Source of the DNA: a virus
IMG/VR virus record: IMGVR_UViG_3300042938_002633
Coordinates: 1 to 37,826 of that record
Length of the DNA stretch: 37,826 nucleotides
Reading direction: 5' to 3' (one strand)
The notes beneath the pieces are model-generated. The model made no database searches and was not told the origin of the DNA. It was given only the letters and a program-made list of their open reading frames with translations. Below, piece by piece: positions 14,761 to 21,262 of this stretch. Numbering within the stretch: position 1 is the first letter of the stretch; the number at the start of each line of letters is the position of its first letter. The translations under genes were made by a program, and so were the position numbers.

Positions 14761-14835
14761 TGGCACCAGTGCTAGGATTCGAACCCAGGACGCACGGTTT
14801 TGGAGACCGGCATGTTACCGCTACACCACACTGAT
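14761..14835 (-). tRNA. tRNA-Trp (CCA)
   Basis: Anticodon loop CTCCAAA on a CGGT/ACCG stem; 7-bp acceptor, TTCGAAT T-loop and encoded CCA. It lies just upstream of the NAD operon promoter. Confidence 0.92.
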
Positions 14836-14839
14836 AGTA

Positions 14840-15022
14840 TTAAGTCTTTTTACACTCTATAATCTTATATTGAATTTCAGACTTATGCTTCTGAAATACG
14901 CTATTCATATGCTCAACCATATTTATCTCATCTCTGCAATCAGGGCTAGTGCTCTGTAGATTAATCGGGGAGCCCGTAGGAACCCCACCGATTAACATAG
15001 AGACAACAAGTACAATATTCAT
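14840..15022 (-). CDS. 60-residue hypothetical, possibly exported
   Basis: Starts MNIVLVVSMLIGGVPTGSP, a short hydrophobic N-terminus that could be a signal peptide, followed by a polar part with two Cys. The ATG shares a base with the TAA of the DUF2828 gene, so it is probably cotranslated. Ribosome binding site weak. Function unknown. Confidence 0.52.
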   Translation of the reverse strand: MNIVLVVSMLIGGVPTGSPINLQSTSPDCRDEINMVEHMNSVFQKHKSEIQYKIIECKKT

Positions 15023-16449
15023 TAGAAATTGTACCTTTCAGCCATAAGGGTCTTCATCATCATTGCCTCTGGTGTAAACTGTTCTAGATCGGAAGCCAGA
15101 ATAGACTTGAGGATAGATGGGCTGAAACCAGAGACTAGAGCCACACCATTCTCATTTTCCTTTACAGGAACATTGTCGTGTGAATTTAGATTCCAGAAAA
15201 CAATCTTTGGCATTGTATAACCGGCATCTGTAAACTTGCGACGGAATGTTTCCATAGCAGAGCCATCAAAGCGAGCGCATTGATTAAACTGCATGTCTGA
15301 AAGAATAAGAAGAGTGGAAGGCATATCCTCCTGTGGCACATTACCATTGACTGCAGTGTGAAGGATTAGATCCATTGCGGCAACAATGTTGGTGCTCATA
15401 GCCCATGAAGATTTAATCATCTGATCAATCTTCTGTAGGATATTACCACGAAGAGTTAGTAGTTCTGGTTGACTAGAGAATGTAAGGAACATGTCCTTAA
15501 AGTCCCCAGTATTCTTATCAGCACAATACAGACCAAGAGAAACAGCCACATCAAGGCAAGATGTGGTGCTAGAACCACCAACTGGGCATGTCATGGATCC
15601 AGAAACGTCAACCAGAGGAAGAACGTTTGAACCATTCATATAGTTTGGTAGTGCTTCCCACTGAGCCCGAACAGCATTTAGTTCTGCTTGAGAGTACCCA
15701 GCTGAAGTCCGATAGTGACTAATCTTACCCTTGAGTACATCATAAGGATAGACTGCACCAGCATTGATCTTGACTTCTTCACGAACCTTAGGATCAGTGC
15801 TGACAAGCTTTGATGTCCATTCCTTATACTTGGTAGTATTACGGTTGAAGGCCTTCTTATAGCGAGCAGAAGCAACAGATGGGACATGATTGAAGTTGAT
15901 AGAATCCCAATCTTTAGCGCACATCTGACTCTCAACAACAGAAGAGAGATTGACTAGAGTCTTACGGTACTGCTTAGGAGTGAAACCTAGAGCATTACGA
16001 AGTTCAATAGCAATTGGTCCCTTACGTGGCATCCACTTTGCAGCTAGACCATCACGTGTTGCAAGAGCACGTCGAACCATTCCAATAGCAATATTACGTG
16101 CTTCACCAGAAGTAGAGAATACGTCATCCCAACGCCCAAGTTCTGGTACACGAAGTACTAGACGAGAAGCCATATTTGGATCGTTATCAGAGACATATGC
16201 AAGAATAGAACGGAAAATTTCACGTTCACCTGCACCGGATCGAATATCACGAGCCCATAGAGCAATACGGCAAGCAAGTTCCTTATCTTGAACATATGCT
16301 GCGATAAAGTCTGGTAGGACATTCTTGCCACGTGAAGCACCGATCTTATAGAATAGATCAACGCATGGATTAGTTGTGCTCTTTAGAGCCTTCATACCGT
16401 TTGTGGTACGAGTAGTTTGATTGCGAGCAGCCTTAGCAAAAGCGTTCAT
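15022..16449 (-). CDS. DUF2828 / TROVE-like Ro60-type protein with vWA domain
   Basis: A 475-residue protein. The N-terminal helical part has ARDIRSGAGEREIFR (66-80), the GGKGER-like signature of DUF2828. The C-terminal von Willebrand A domain carries the MIDAS DVSGSM (281-286), later LILSDMQFN and KIVFWNLNSH, all typical of DUF2828. The family shares its plan (helical repeats plus vWA) with TROVE/Ro60 proteins, ring-shaped binders of misfolded RNA and Y RNAs. RNA binding here is inferred. Its leader consists of a tandem array of structured RNA modules (16471-17077), much as bacterial Ro genes sit next to Y RNAs. AAAGGA lies right after the last module and before the ATG. Confidence 0.9.
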   Translation of the reverse strand: MNAFAKAARNQTTRTTNGMKALKSTTNPCVDLFYKIGASRGKNVLPDFIAAYVQDKELACRIALWARDIRSGAGEREIFRSILAYVSDNDPNMASRLVLRVPELGRWDDVFSTSGEARNIAIGMVRRALATRDGLAAKWMPRKGPIAIELRNALGFTPKQYRKTLVNLSSVVESQMCAKDWDSINFNHVPSVASARYKKAFNRNTTKYKEWTSKLVSTDPKVREEVKINAGAVYPYDVLKGKISHYRTSAGYSQAELNAVRAQWEALPNYMNGSNVLPLVDVSGSMTCPVGGSSTTSCLDVAVSLGLYCADKNTGDFKDMFLTFSSQPELLTLRGNILQKIDQMIKSSWAMSTNIVAAMDLILHTAVNGNVPQEDMPSTLLILSDMQFNQCARFDGSAMETFRRKFTDAGYTMPKIVFWNLNSHDNVPVKENENGVALVSGFSPSILKSILASDLEQFTPEAMMMKTLMAERYNF

Positions 16450-16470
16450 AATATAGTTCCTTTCATTGAC

Positions 16471-16569
16471 AGATTAACCGATCTGCAAGTTATCACACCT
16501 GCGCCCAGATCGTTGGGTTTTTGATATCACAAAAAGTGACTGGAGATTGTTTTTAGCGGAAGTTAATCT
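16471..16569 (-). ncRNA. RNA module 6
   Basis: Outer helix AGATTAAC/GTTAATCT (8 bp), then TTCCGC. A second helix CGATCTG/CAGATCG (16479-16485 with 16506-16512) stacks directly on the outer 3' strand. Also a TCAC-TTTTT-GTGA hairpin. It ends 20 nt before the DUF2828 start. Confidence 0.78.
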
Positions 16570-16582
16570 TAAGTAAGATAAC

Positions 16583-16711
16583 AGAGTGACTTCTTCTCCG
16601 GGTTTAACCAGGCGGATTCGAAACCCTGGGTTGTCAATTTGACCGTAGTCTGTGACATTTTCATGAAAGCCCTCGTGAAAGGGCTAAAATGGGTTGCTGA
16701 ATGGTCACTCT
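16583..16711 (-). ncRNA. RNA module 5
   Basis: Outer helix AGAGTGAC/GTCACTCT (8 bp), 2 nt, then TTCAGC. Inside: hairpin AGCCCT-TTCACG-AGGGCT and a T-loop-like TTCGAAT flanked by CCAGG/CCTGG (about 16608-16629). Followed by CTGTTA. Confidence 0.78.
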
Positions 16712-16721
16712 AAAATTTAAC

Positions 16722-16823
16722 AGAATAGCATGCTTTTCCTGGCAATCCAGCCTCGCAACGGTCGAATCGAACGACCACGGTCCTTGTTCAAAAAGAAGAT
16801 TTTTATGTTGCTGTAACTATTCT
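16722..16823 (-). ncRNA. RNA module 4 with canonical T-arm
   Basis: Outer helix AGAATAG/CTATTCT (7 bp), then TTACAGC. It holds a perfect tRNA T-arm GGTCG-TTCGATT-CGACC (16760-16776) next to a GCAAC/GTTGC helix that takes the place of an acceptor stem. No anticodon arm is visible. Confidence 0.8.
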
Positions 16824-16842
16824 TTATTCTTAAGAGAATAAC

Positions 16843-16942
16843 AGGATGTTGTTTTTTAGGTTGGATTTGAACCAACTACCAGGTGTTTTGAGGACACTTT
16901 GCTCTACCGATGAGCTACTATTTGGTTTGCTGAAAACATCCT
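16843..16942 (-). ncRNA. RNA module 3, tRNA-like
   Basis: Outer helix AGGATGTT/AACATCCT (8 bp), then TTCAGC. Inside are a D-arm (GCTC-ATCGGTA-GAGC, 16901-16915), an anticodon-like hairpin (GTGT/ACAC, loop CCTCAAA, 16883-16897) and a canonical T-arm (GTTGG-TTCAAAT-CCAAC, 16860-16876). Only 3 bp of a normal acceptor stem can form and position 33 is C, so this is a tRNA mimic and not a working tRNA. Confidence 0.82.
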
Positions 16943-16951
16943 TTAGATATC

Positions 16952-17014
16952 AGATTCGCTTTTTTGCAGTTTTGATTTACAGTTCAATTGCTTTTTGAAT
17001 GCTGAAACGAATCT
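16952..17014 (-). ncRNA. RNA module 2
   Basis: Outer helix AGATTCG/CGAATCT (7 bp), then TTTCAGC. Interior is A-rich with an imperfect TTCA..ATT/AATTGAA hairpin. No tRNA-like arm. Confidence 0.72.
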
Positions 17015-17024
17015 ATAAGTTAGC

Positions 17025-17077
17025 GGGTTGGACTTGGTTGCTCTTGGATTATAGCTTTTGTAGGCTGAACCCAACCC
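17025..17077 (-). ncRNA. RNA module 1
   Basis: Outer helix GGGTTGG/CCAACCC (7 bp), then TTCAGC one base later. Shortest unit; first after the promoter. Confidence 0.72.
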
Positions 17078-17099
17078 TTATTCCTTAATTTATAAGCGT

Positions 17100-17128
17100 A
17101 TTATATACCAGATTTATGTCAATGTCAA
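17100..17128 (-). promoter_or_regulatory. Perfect promoter driving the RNA array and DUF2828 gene
   Basis: TTGACA (17123-17128), 17 nt spacer, TATAAT (17100-17105). The -35 is read as Leu-Thr codons at the end of the PTH2-like gene. Predicted start of transcription is near 17093, about 15 nt before module 1. Confidence 0.85.
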
Positions 17129-17761
17129 TAGACTTTTTCCAGTAAAAAGCTTTTTTCTTTGCGCATATGACTTTCTCATTGGATGATAAGCCATAGCAGT
17201 AAATTGTCCAATATCAGACTCAAAGAAGTAAGCAAATGGGATCTTAGATATTTTAGCCTTAGATATCTCATTAAGAAGATCTTGATAATTCTCTAAAGCT
17301 AGTACACAAAAATGTTGCTTTTTAGCATCAGCTTTATGTTTTGAAACTTGTTGACCGAGCACCATAGCCACATGGGCAGCTTGAACAACTTGTTGAATTG
17401 GTGGTAAGTCTTGTCTTACAAGAATGTAAGCATAAGTTTTATCTTGCCATTCTTCTTTAAGAAGCTTTCTAGTAATCTCATTAAATGCTAGTTTTGAAAC
17501 TTCATCAAGTTCATTATAAATGACCGACCGATTATTCCAAGCCAAAGCATCTAACAGAGACTGAAATGGTTTATTTCCACCGTTCAGCTTAGATTCTTTA
17601 GTGATTGGAGAAAATGATCGAAATAGAAGTGCTTTAGCAACTTCAAGCTTCTCATTAGATTTTGCAAAAATGGCTTTTGCAATACAATAAGCAGCTACAT
17701 CATAATTCTGGATTTGCTTTAGATTAGCAAGATTTTTCCAAGTAGTAGTAATATTATCCAT
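17114..17761 (-). CDS. Protein with PTH2-like C-terminal domain
   Basis: A 215-residue protein. The last ~105 residues (AYILVRQDLPPIQQVVQAAH, later HFCVLALENYQDL and FFESDIGQFTAMAYHP) follow the order seen in peptidyl-tRNA hydrolase 2-like proteins (VR.DL....QAAHA, then Asp/Glu in a strand). The N-terminal ~100 residues are helical and unrecognised. If correct, it acts on aminoacyl or peptidyl-tRNA-like ends, fitting its place between a tRNA and the tRNA-like array. AGGAG precedes the ATG. The call is tentative. Confidence 0.55.
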   Translation of the reverse strand: MDNITTTWKNLANLKQIQNYDVAAYCIAKAIFAKSNEKLEVAKALLFRSFSPITKESKLNGGNKPFQSLLDALAWNNRSVIYNELDEVSKLAFNEITRKLLKEEWQDKTYAYILVRQDLPPIQQVVQAAHVAMVLGQQVSKHKADAKKQHFCVLALENYQDLLNEISKAKISKIPFAYFFESDIGQFTAMAYHPMRKSYAQRKKLFTGKSLLTLT

Positions 17762-17891
17762 TTTAGTTCTCCTGTGGTATATTTCATAAAAAGTTAAGGT
17801 TCATGACAAATCCACGGGAGGCCCACGAATGGATTCTTGCTACGTTTCTTTTAGAATTACTTGTGTCATTGTTGATTCCCAGTAAAATGAT

Positions 17892-17966
17892 TGGTGCAAA
17901 TGCGGGGAATCGAACCCCGACTTCCGATTTTAGAGATCGCCCTGCTAACCGTTACATCACATTTGC
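17892..17966 (-). tRNA. tRNA with CUA anticodon (amber suppressor)
   Basis: Acceptor GCAAATG/CATTTGC, T-arm CGGGG-TTCGATT-CCCCG, encoded CCA. Anticodon loop CTCTAAA on CGAT/ATCG gives CTA, which reads UAG. One G-G mismatch at 27-43. It follows RNA module 0 by 9 nt. The amino acid it carries cannot be told by eye. Confidence 0.8.
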
Positions 17967-17975
17967 ATATTAAAC

Positions 17976-18033
17976 GGATTGGTGTGTTTTTGTTTTTTCC
18001 AATAAAAACTTTTTTAGTTGCTGAAACAAATCC
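17976..18033 (-). ncRNA. RNA module 0 (separate copy of the array module)
   Basis: GGATT/AATCC helix (5 bp, extendable with one mismatch), then TTTCAGCAAC as in the array, with a GTTTTTATTGG..AAAAAC interior. Lies between the 18046-18402 gene and the CUA tRNA. Confidence 0.6.
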
Positions 18034-18045
18034 TTAATTGTATTA

Positions 18046-18402
18046 TTAGATCTTAAACACACGCATTAGTTGAAGAGTAGAATGCCCTGTACCTGGCACT
18101 TCATCAAAAAGCATCCGATTATATGTAACTTCTTCATACTTTCTTGTTTGATAGTTATATCGCTGATATGTGGTAGGCTCAGTCTTGCCATTTGGCACAC
18201 GCTTAATAATGGGATAAGAAACTCGAACGGATTGAATCTGCCCAGACTTATTCTTATTTACACCATTAAAAATGCCTTCTTCAAGTCGTGTACGTTTCCA
18301 AGAAGTTGCGGCAAAAACAACTTTATCTCCAGGCTTTACTTCCTGCTCAAAACTGTTATTAAAAGGCTCAACACAAAAAGTATTAATTCGACCTCGACTC
18401 AT
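18046..18402 (-). CDS. 118-residue hypothetical protein
   Basis: Begins MSRGRINTFCVEPFNNSFEQ, beta-rich with VKPGDKVVFAATSWKR near residues 22-37, resembling an SH3-like or KOW-type beta barrel by pattern only. Expressed from a consensus promoter; the transcript would continue into RNA module 0 and the CUA tRNA. Function unknown. Confidence 0.7.
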   Translation of the reverse strand: MSRGRINTFCVEPFNNSFEQEVKPGDKVVFAATSWKRTRLEEGIFNGVNKNKSGQIQSVRVSYPIIKRVPNGKTEPTTYQRYNYQTRKYEEVTYNRMLFDEVPGTGHSTLQLMRVFKI

Positions 18403-18429
18403 TTTTCACCTCATTCATTGTATAAGTGG

Positions 18430-18458
18430 ATTATATATTAGGCTTTAGTGCTTGTCAA
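18430..18458 (-). promoter_or_regulatory. Consensus promoter
   Basis: TTGACA (18453-18458), 17 nt spacer, TATAAT (18430-18435). Confidence 0.82.
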
Positions 18459-18461
18459 CCA

Positions 18462-18683
18462 TTATTTTGGTTCAAAGTATTTGGCTTCATCACCACATTT
18501 AAATATTCTAATAACGGCACAATAAGAATTGTAAGCACTTCGACCTGTAACTGAATCAATCTCCACAAATTTCGGATGACCACACTTAGAATACTTTTTA
18601 AATGGTATCCCTAAAATAGGAATATAAGACATAGGATCACGCTTTTCAAATTTACAATCTTTACAAAACTTCATATCTTCCAT
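18462..18683 (-). CDS. Small Cys-rich protein
   Basis: Seventy-three residues with CKDCKFEK near the start and two more Cys (SKCGHPKF, NSYCAV); CxxC plus CGH suggests one zinc site. AAGGA precedes the ATG. Overlaps the end of the GIY-YIG gene by 23 nt. Function unknown. Confidence 0.65.
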   Translation of the reverse strand: MEDMKFCKDCKFEKRDPMSYIPILGIPFKKYSKCGHPKFVEIDSVTGRSAYNSYCAVIRIFKCGDEAKYFEPK

Positions 18684-19347
18684 AATATATTTCCTTTTGA
18701 AGGATCAACCTACCTTTTATCCAGTTTTGTTCAAGATAAATTTCAAGTTGATCTTTTTTAATTTTTTTATTTTCAAAACCATTATTAATCCAGCAGGTAT
18801 TAAACTGAGAATTTTTTGATCCTTGTTGATGTTTATTTTCTATAAAAGTCTGTTTTCTTTTCATAACAGCATTGGGAGATTGTGCTTGTTCTAATGCTTT
18901 TTTAAGTATAGATTTATTAATTGAAAAATTTGTAGATTTCTTTATTGTTCTATTTTGTTTAATTAACTTTTGTTTATTTTTTTCATAAACACCATTTTGC
19001 CAATGTTCTCTGACAGTATTTGCTATTTTTTGTTTGCTATTTTCATTAAGTGGTAATTTAAGATTATTTTTATTAATGTAACTAAACCCACCCTTACCAC
19101 CTTCAATAAGATTATAAGTTGATTCACTTACTACAACCAATTCTTTTTCTTTGGTATTCATTTCTAATTCATTATCAAATATATGTAATATTTCTTTTTT
19201 AAAGTTTTCTTTACCATGTTTTTTAATGGCTGCTTTGATAAGTTTACCAGAACCCATATAATTATCATCTAAATTTTTGGTTTGATGTTTACCTACATAA
19301 TATTTGTTATTAATTTTATTAGTAATTTTATAGATAGTATAAAACAT
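18661..19347 (-). CDS. GIY-YIG homing endonuclease (copy A)
   Basis: A 228-residue endonuclease: IYKITNKINNKYYVGKHQTK carries the GIY-YIG module (IYK...YVGK), followed by YMGSGKLIKAAIKKHGKENF, the SegA/MobE-like continuation; the basic middle and the NSQFNTCWINNG end fit a DNA-binding tail. It is paralogous to 34584-35282, nearly identical over the first 50 residues. It sits 3' of tRNA-Leu(CAA), separated by a long hairpin shared with the other copy. Such enzymes cut recipient DNA to spread their gene. Confidence 0.93.
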   Translation of the reverse strand: MFYTIYKITNKINNKYYVGKHQTKNLDDNYMGSGKLIKAAIKKHGKENFKKEILHIFDNELEMNTKEKELVVVSESTYNLIEGGKGGFSYINKNNLKLPLNENSKQKIANTVREHWQNGVYEKNKQKLIKQNRTIKKSTNFSINKSILKKALEQAQSPNAVMKRKQTFIENKHQQGSKNSQFNTCWINNGFENKKIKKDQLEIYLEQNWIKGRLILQKEIYYGRYEVL

Positions 19348-19357
19348 TTGAGCTAAC

Positions 19358-19407
19358 CTCGAAAATTATAAATAGTCTTATTGATATTGCTATTTATAAT
19401 TTTCGAG
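19358..19407 (-). repeat. 18-bp perfect hairpin of the GIY-YIG element (copy A)
   Basis: CTCGAAAATTATAAATAG and its exact complement flank the 14-nt loop TCTTATTGATATTG. The same loop occurs at 35293-35341 with a different stem. It joins the tRNA-Leu 3' end to the endonuclease gene. Confidence 0.9.
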
Positions 19408-19415
19408 TGCTTATG

Positions 19416-19489
19416 TACCCGTAGTCGGATTCGAACCGACAACACACAGTTTTTGAAACTGCTACCTCTGCCAATTGGGCTATACGGGC
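19416..19489 (-). tRNA. tRNA-Leu (CAA), no encoded CCA
   Basis: Acceptor GCCCGTA/TACGGGT, anticodon loop TTCAAAA, T-loop TTCGAAT. The 3' end reads A-CATAAGCAC and not ACCA; this junction is shared with the tRNA-Met at 35350. Short variable loop, as in other phage tRNA-Leu. Confidence 0.85.
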
Positions 19490-19519
19490 ATTTTAGCTTT
19501 AAAAATAGAACCTGTCAAT

Positions 19520-19747
19520 TTACTCACGAGAATCTCCAAAAGCAGATATTACGTAATTACCATTAGCAGGATCCATATCAACTTTGATATCCGGTGAATA
19601 GCCGGCATAAACATACCGATATCCACCTGCTTCTTCAAATGTATCTACATAAATTTCAGGTTCACCCATTACTTCAAGATATGCTTCATCAGCAGTTGCA
19701 TTCTCATATTTATCTTGAAGTAATGAAATGAAGTCTTTTAGTAGCAT
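19520..19747 (-). CDS. 75-residue acidic hypothetical protein
   Basis: Starts MLLKDFISLLQDKYENATAD, acidic, with YVYAGYSPDIKVD later. AAAGGA follows directly on the CCA of tRNA-Met upstream, so one transcript may give both tRNA and message. A longer frame would start inside the tRNA. Function unknown. Confidence 0.68.
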   Translation of the reverse strand: MLLKDFISLLQDKYENATADEAYLEVMGEPEIYVDTFEEAGGYRYVYAGYSPDIKVDMDPANGNYVISAFGDSRE

Positions 19748-19759
19748 GATATATTCCTT

Positions 19760-19834
19760 TGGTGCGCCCACCCCGTTCTGCCCGGAGATCAAGACAGTTA
19801 TGAGCTGTCGGCTTTACTGTTAAGCTATAGGCGC
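19760..19834 (-). tRNA. tRNA-Met (CAT) with atypical D- and T-loops
   Basis: Acceptor GCGCCTA/TGGGCGC, anticodon loop CTCATAA on GACAG/CTGTC, encoded CCA. The T-loop is GGCAGAA and the D-loop AACAGTA, lacking the usual TTCRA and GG. It could also be a lysidine-type tRNA-Ile. Confidence 0.8.
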
Positions 19835-19844
19835 AGTTAAACTA

Positions 19845-20813
19845 TTACTGATTCTTTAGTTGTTTGATTACCATACCCTTATTATAATCCGAAAGTGGGA
19901 TAAAGTCAAGGGAAATCGCTGAGGCATTTCCATTTTTATAAACCCATTCTAGCCAACTTGTAATCTCATTTAGCTTCTTAGAGTCCTTGGGAATAAGAAC
20001 ATATGTTGCGGATACAATAGGATAGCATTCATCACAAGAGCGATTAATTACATTTGCTTCATTAGTATCCGACCAATCTGCTTTAGCTACTGCTGCCATA
20101 AAGCTTTTATTGCTAGGTGCTACCCAAGCTCCAGTTGCACTCTTTAGCACTGCAGTTGGAATATTATTATTTGTGGCAAAAACTTTTTCAACATAACCGA
20201 TTGATCCCGGCATGCGCTTTACAGTGGCTGCTACGCCATCATTACCACGGGCGCCTGAACCAGCATTCCACTTGATTGATACCGCAGGCACACTAAAATC
20301 TTTATCTTGTGAATGTAGATATGAAACAAACACAAATGTGGTACCTGAACCATCAGCACGATAGACTGGTGCAATTGCCATATTAGGTAGTTTTAAACTT
20401 GGATTATCTACAACAATCTTTGGATCATTCCATTTGGTAATCTTACCATTGAAAATATCAACTAGATTTTGCCCAGAAATATTTAAGGTATTTGTAGCAA
20501 TACCAGGAATATTTACAATAACAACAACCGATCCCATAACCGTAGGAACTTGAAACAGATTATATTGTTTTAGTTTTTCTAGTGTCATAGGAGCATCTGA
20601 TGCTCCAAAATCAACTGTTCGGTTGATGATTTGATTTTGCCCACCACCAGAACCAATTGCTTGATAGTTAATTCCAAATCCAGCAGATTTAGATTCTTCT
20701 GCCCATTTAGAATAAATCGGTGCAGGGAATGTAGCACCAGCACCGTTTAGTACTTGTGCATGTGCTGTTGTAGTCAGTAGAGTTGCCGTTAAGCCTGCAA
20801 TTACAAATTTCAT
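19845..20813 (-). CDS. pstS: Phosphate-binding protein PstS
   Basis: A 322-residue periplasmic phosphate-binding protein. Signal peptide MKFVIAGLTATLLTTTAHAQ; mature start VLNGAGATFPAPIYSKW; GSGGGQNQI and DFGASDAPM follow, then YRADGSGTTF and GARGNDGVA, all phosphate-site motifs of PstS. Phage PstS occurs in marine T4-like phages and is thought to raise phosphate uptake. It overlaps rpiB by 4 nt and lies last in a four-gene operon. Confidence 0.96.
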   Translation of the reverse strand: MKFVIAGLTATLLTTTAHAQVLNGAGATFPAPIYSKWAEESKSAGFGINYQAIGSGGGQNQIINRTVDFGASDAPMTLEKLKQYNLFQVPTVMGSVVVIVNIPGIATNTLNISGQNLVDIFNGKITKWNDPKIVVDNPSLKLPNMAIAPVYRADGSGTTFVFVSYLHSQDKDFSVPAVSIKWNAGSGARGNDGVAATVKRMPGSIGYVEKVFATNNNIPTAVLKSATGAWVAPSNKSFMAAVAKADWSDTNEANVINRSCDECYPIVSATYVLIPKDSKKLNEITSWLEWVYKNGNASAISLDFIPLSDYNKGMVIKQLKNQ

Positions 20814-21262
20814 TTATATACTCCAAATAGTTTCATAACTCGTTGTTCATGTCGCCCACCTTCATATTTAGTCTGAAGGAAATTAGTGATGCAATTCCAG
20901 ATTTTATCTCTATCAGATGCAAATCGAGCACCAAGTGCAAGAACATTTACATCATTATGTTCTCTTGCAATCTTAGCAATCTCTGGATCATTTGTATTTA
21001 CACAACGAATTCCAGCATGTCGATTAGCCGCAATTGCCATGCCTACACCAGAACCACAGACCAGAATACCACGACTTGTAGTGTGAGATTCTAGAGTAAC
21101 GGAAGAACATGTTCTATGGGCATAGTCTGGATAATCAACGTGTGTATTTGGTGCCGGAAAGAAAGTGTGGATCTTATGACCAGAGTCAAAGAGCCATACC
21201 GAGATTTCTCGGGCTAGCTCCAGACCTGCATGATCACAACCAATTGTAATGGTATAATCCAT
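20810..21262 (-). CDS. rpiB: Ribose-5-phosphate isomerase B
   Basis: A 150-residue RpiB/LacAB enzyme interconverting ribose 5-phosphate and ribulose 5-phosphate. GCDHAGLELAREI (N-terminal loop), DYPDYAH, and GILVCGSGVGMAIAANR with the catalytic Cys are diagnostic; NDVNVLALGAR follows. It could support nucleotide synthesis from the pentose pool. The ATG overlaps the upstream TAA (TAATG). Confidence 0.95.
   Translation of the reverse strand: MDYTITIGCDHAGLELAREISVWLFDSGHKIHTFFPAPNTHVDYPDYAHRTCSSVTLESHTTSRGILVCGSGVGMAIAANRHAGIRCVNTNDPEIAKIAREHNDVNVLALGARFASDRDKIWNCITNFLQTKYEGGRHEQRVMKLFGVYK

Larger units (their letters stand above)
16471..17077 (-). ncRNA. Tandem array of six stem-closed RNA modules (Y-RNA-like candidate)
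   Basis: Between a perfect promoter (17100-17128) and the DUF2828 start lie six consecutive units without a usable reading frame. Each is closed by a 7-8 bp perfect helix, and the 5' strand of each helix is followed at once or within 2 nt by TTCAGC (variants TTACAGC, TTCCGC). Helix sequences differ from unit to unit while pairing is kept. Several units end ..CTGTTA. Units 3, 4 and 5 carry tRNA-like T-arm sequences. Total length is about 610 nt, and the same RNA would continue into the DUF2828 message. No known RNA family was recognised. Confidence 0.85.

Noticed and set aside
15950-16291. 113-residue plus-strand frame
   Set aside because: Arg/Ser-rich shadow of the DUF2828 gene, no ribosome binding site.
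16843-16942. A working opal-reading tRNA (loop CCTCAAA)
   Set aside because: The acceptor stem has only three pairs, U33 is C and no CCA follows; it is enclosed in the module helix.
16471-17077. GOLLD or ROOL giant ornate RNA
   Set aside because: Those RNAs can neighbour phage tRNAs, but here the region is a series of separately closed modules with a shared TTCAGC box next to a Ro-like gene. I could not match any known consensus; a covariance search would settle it.
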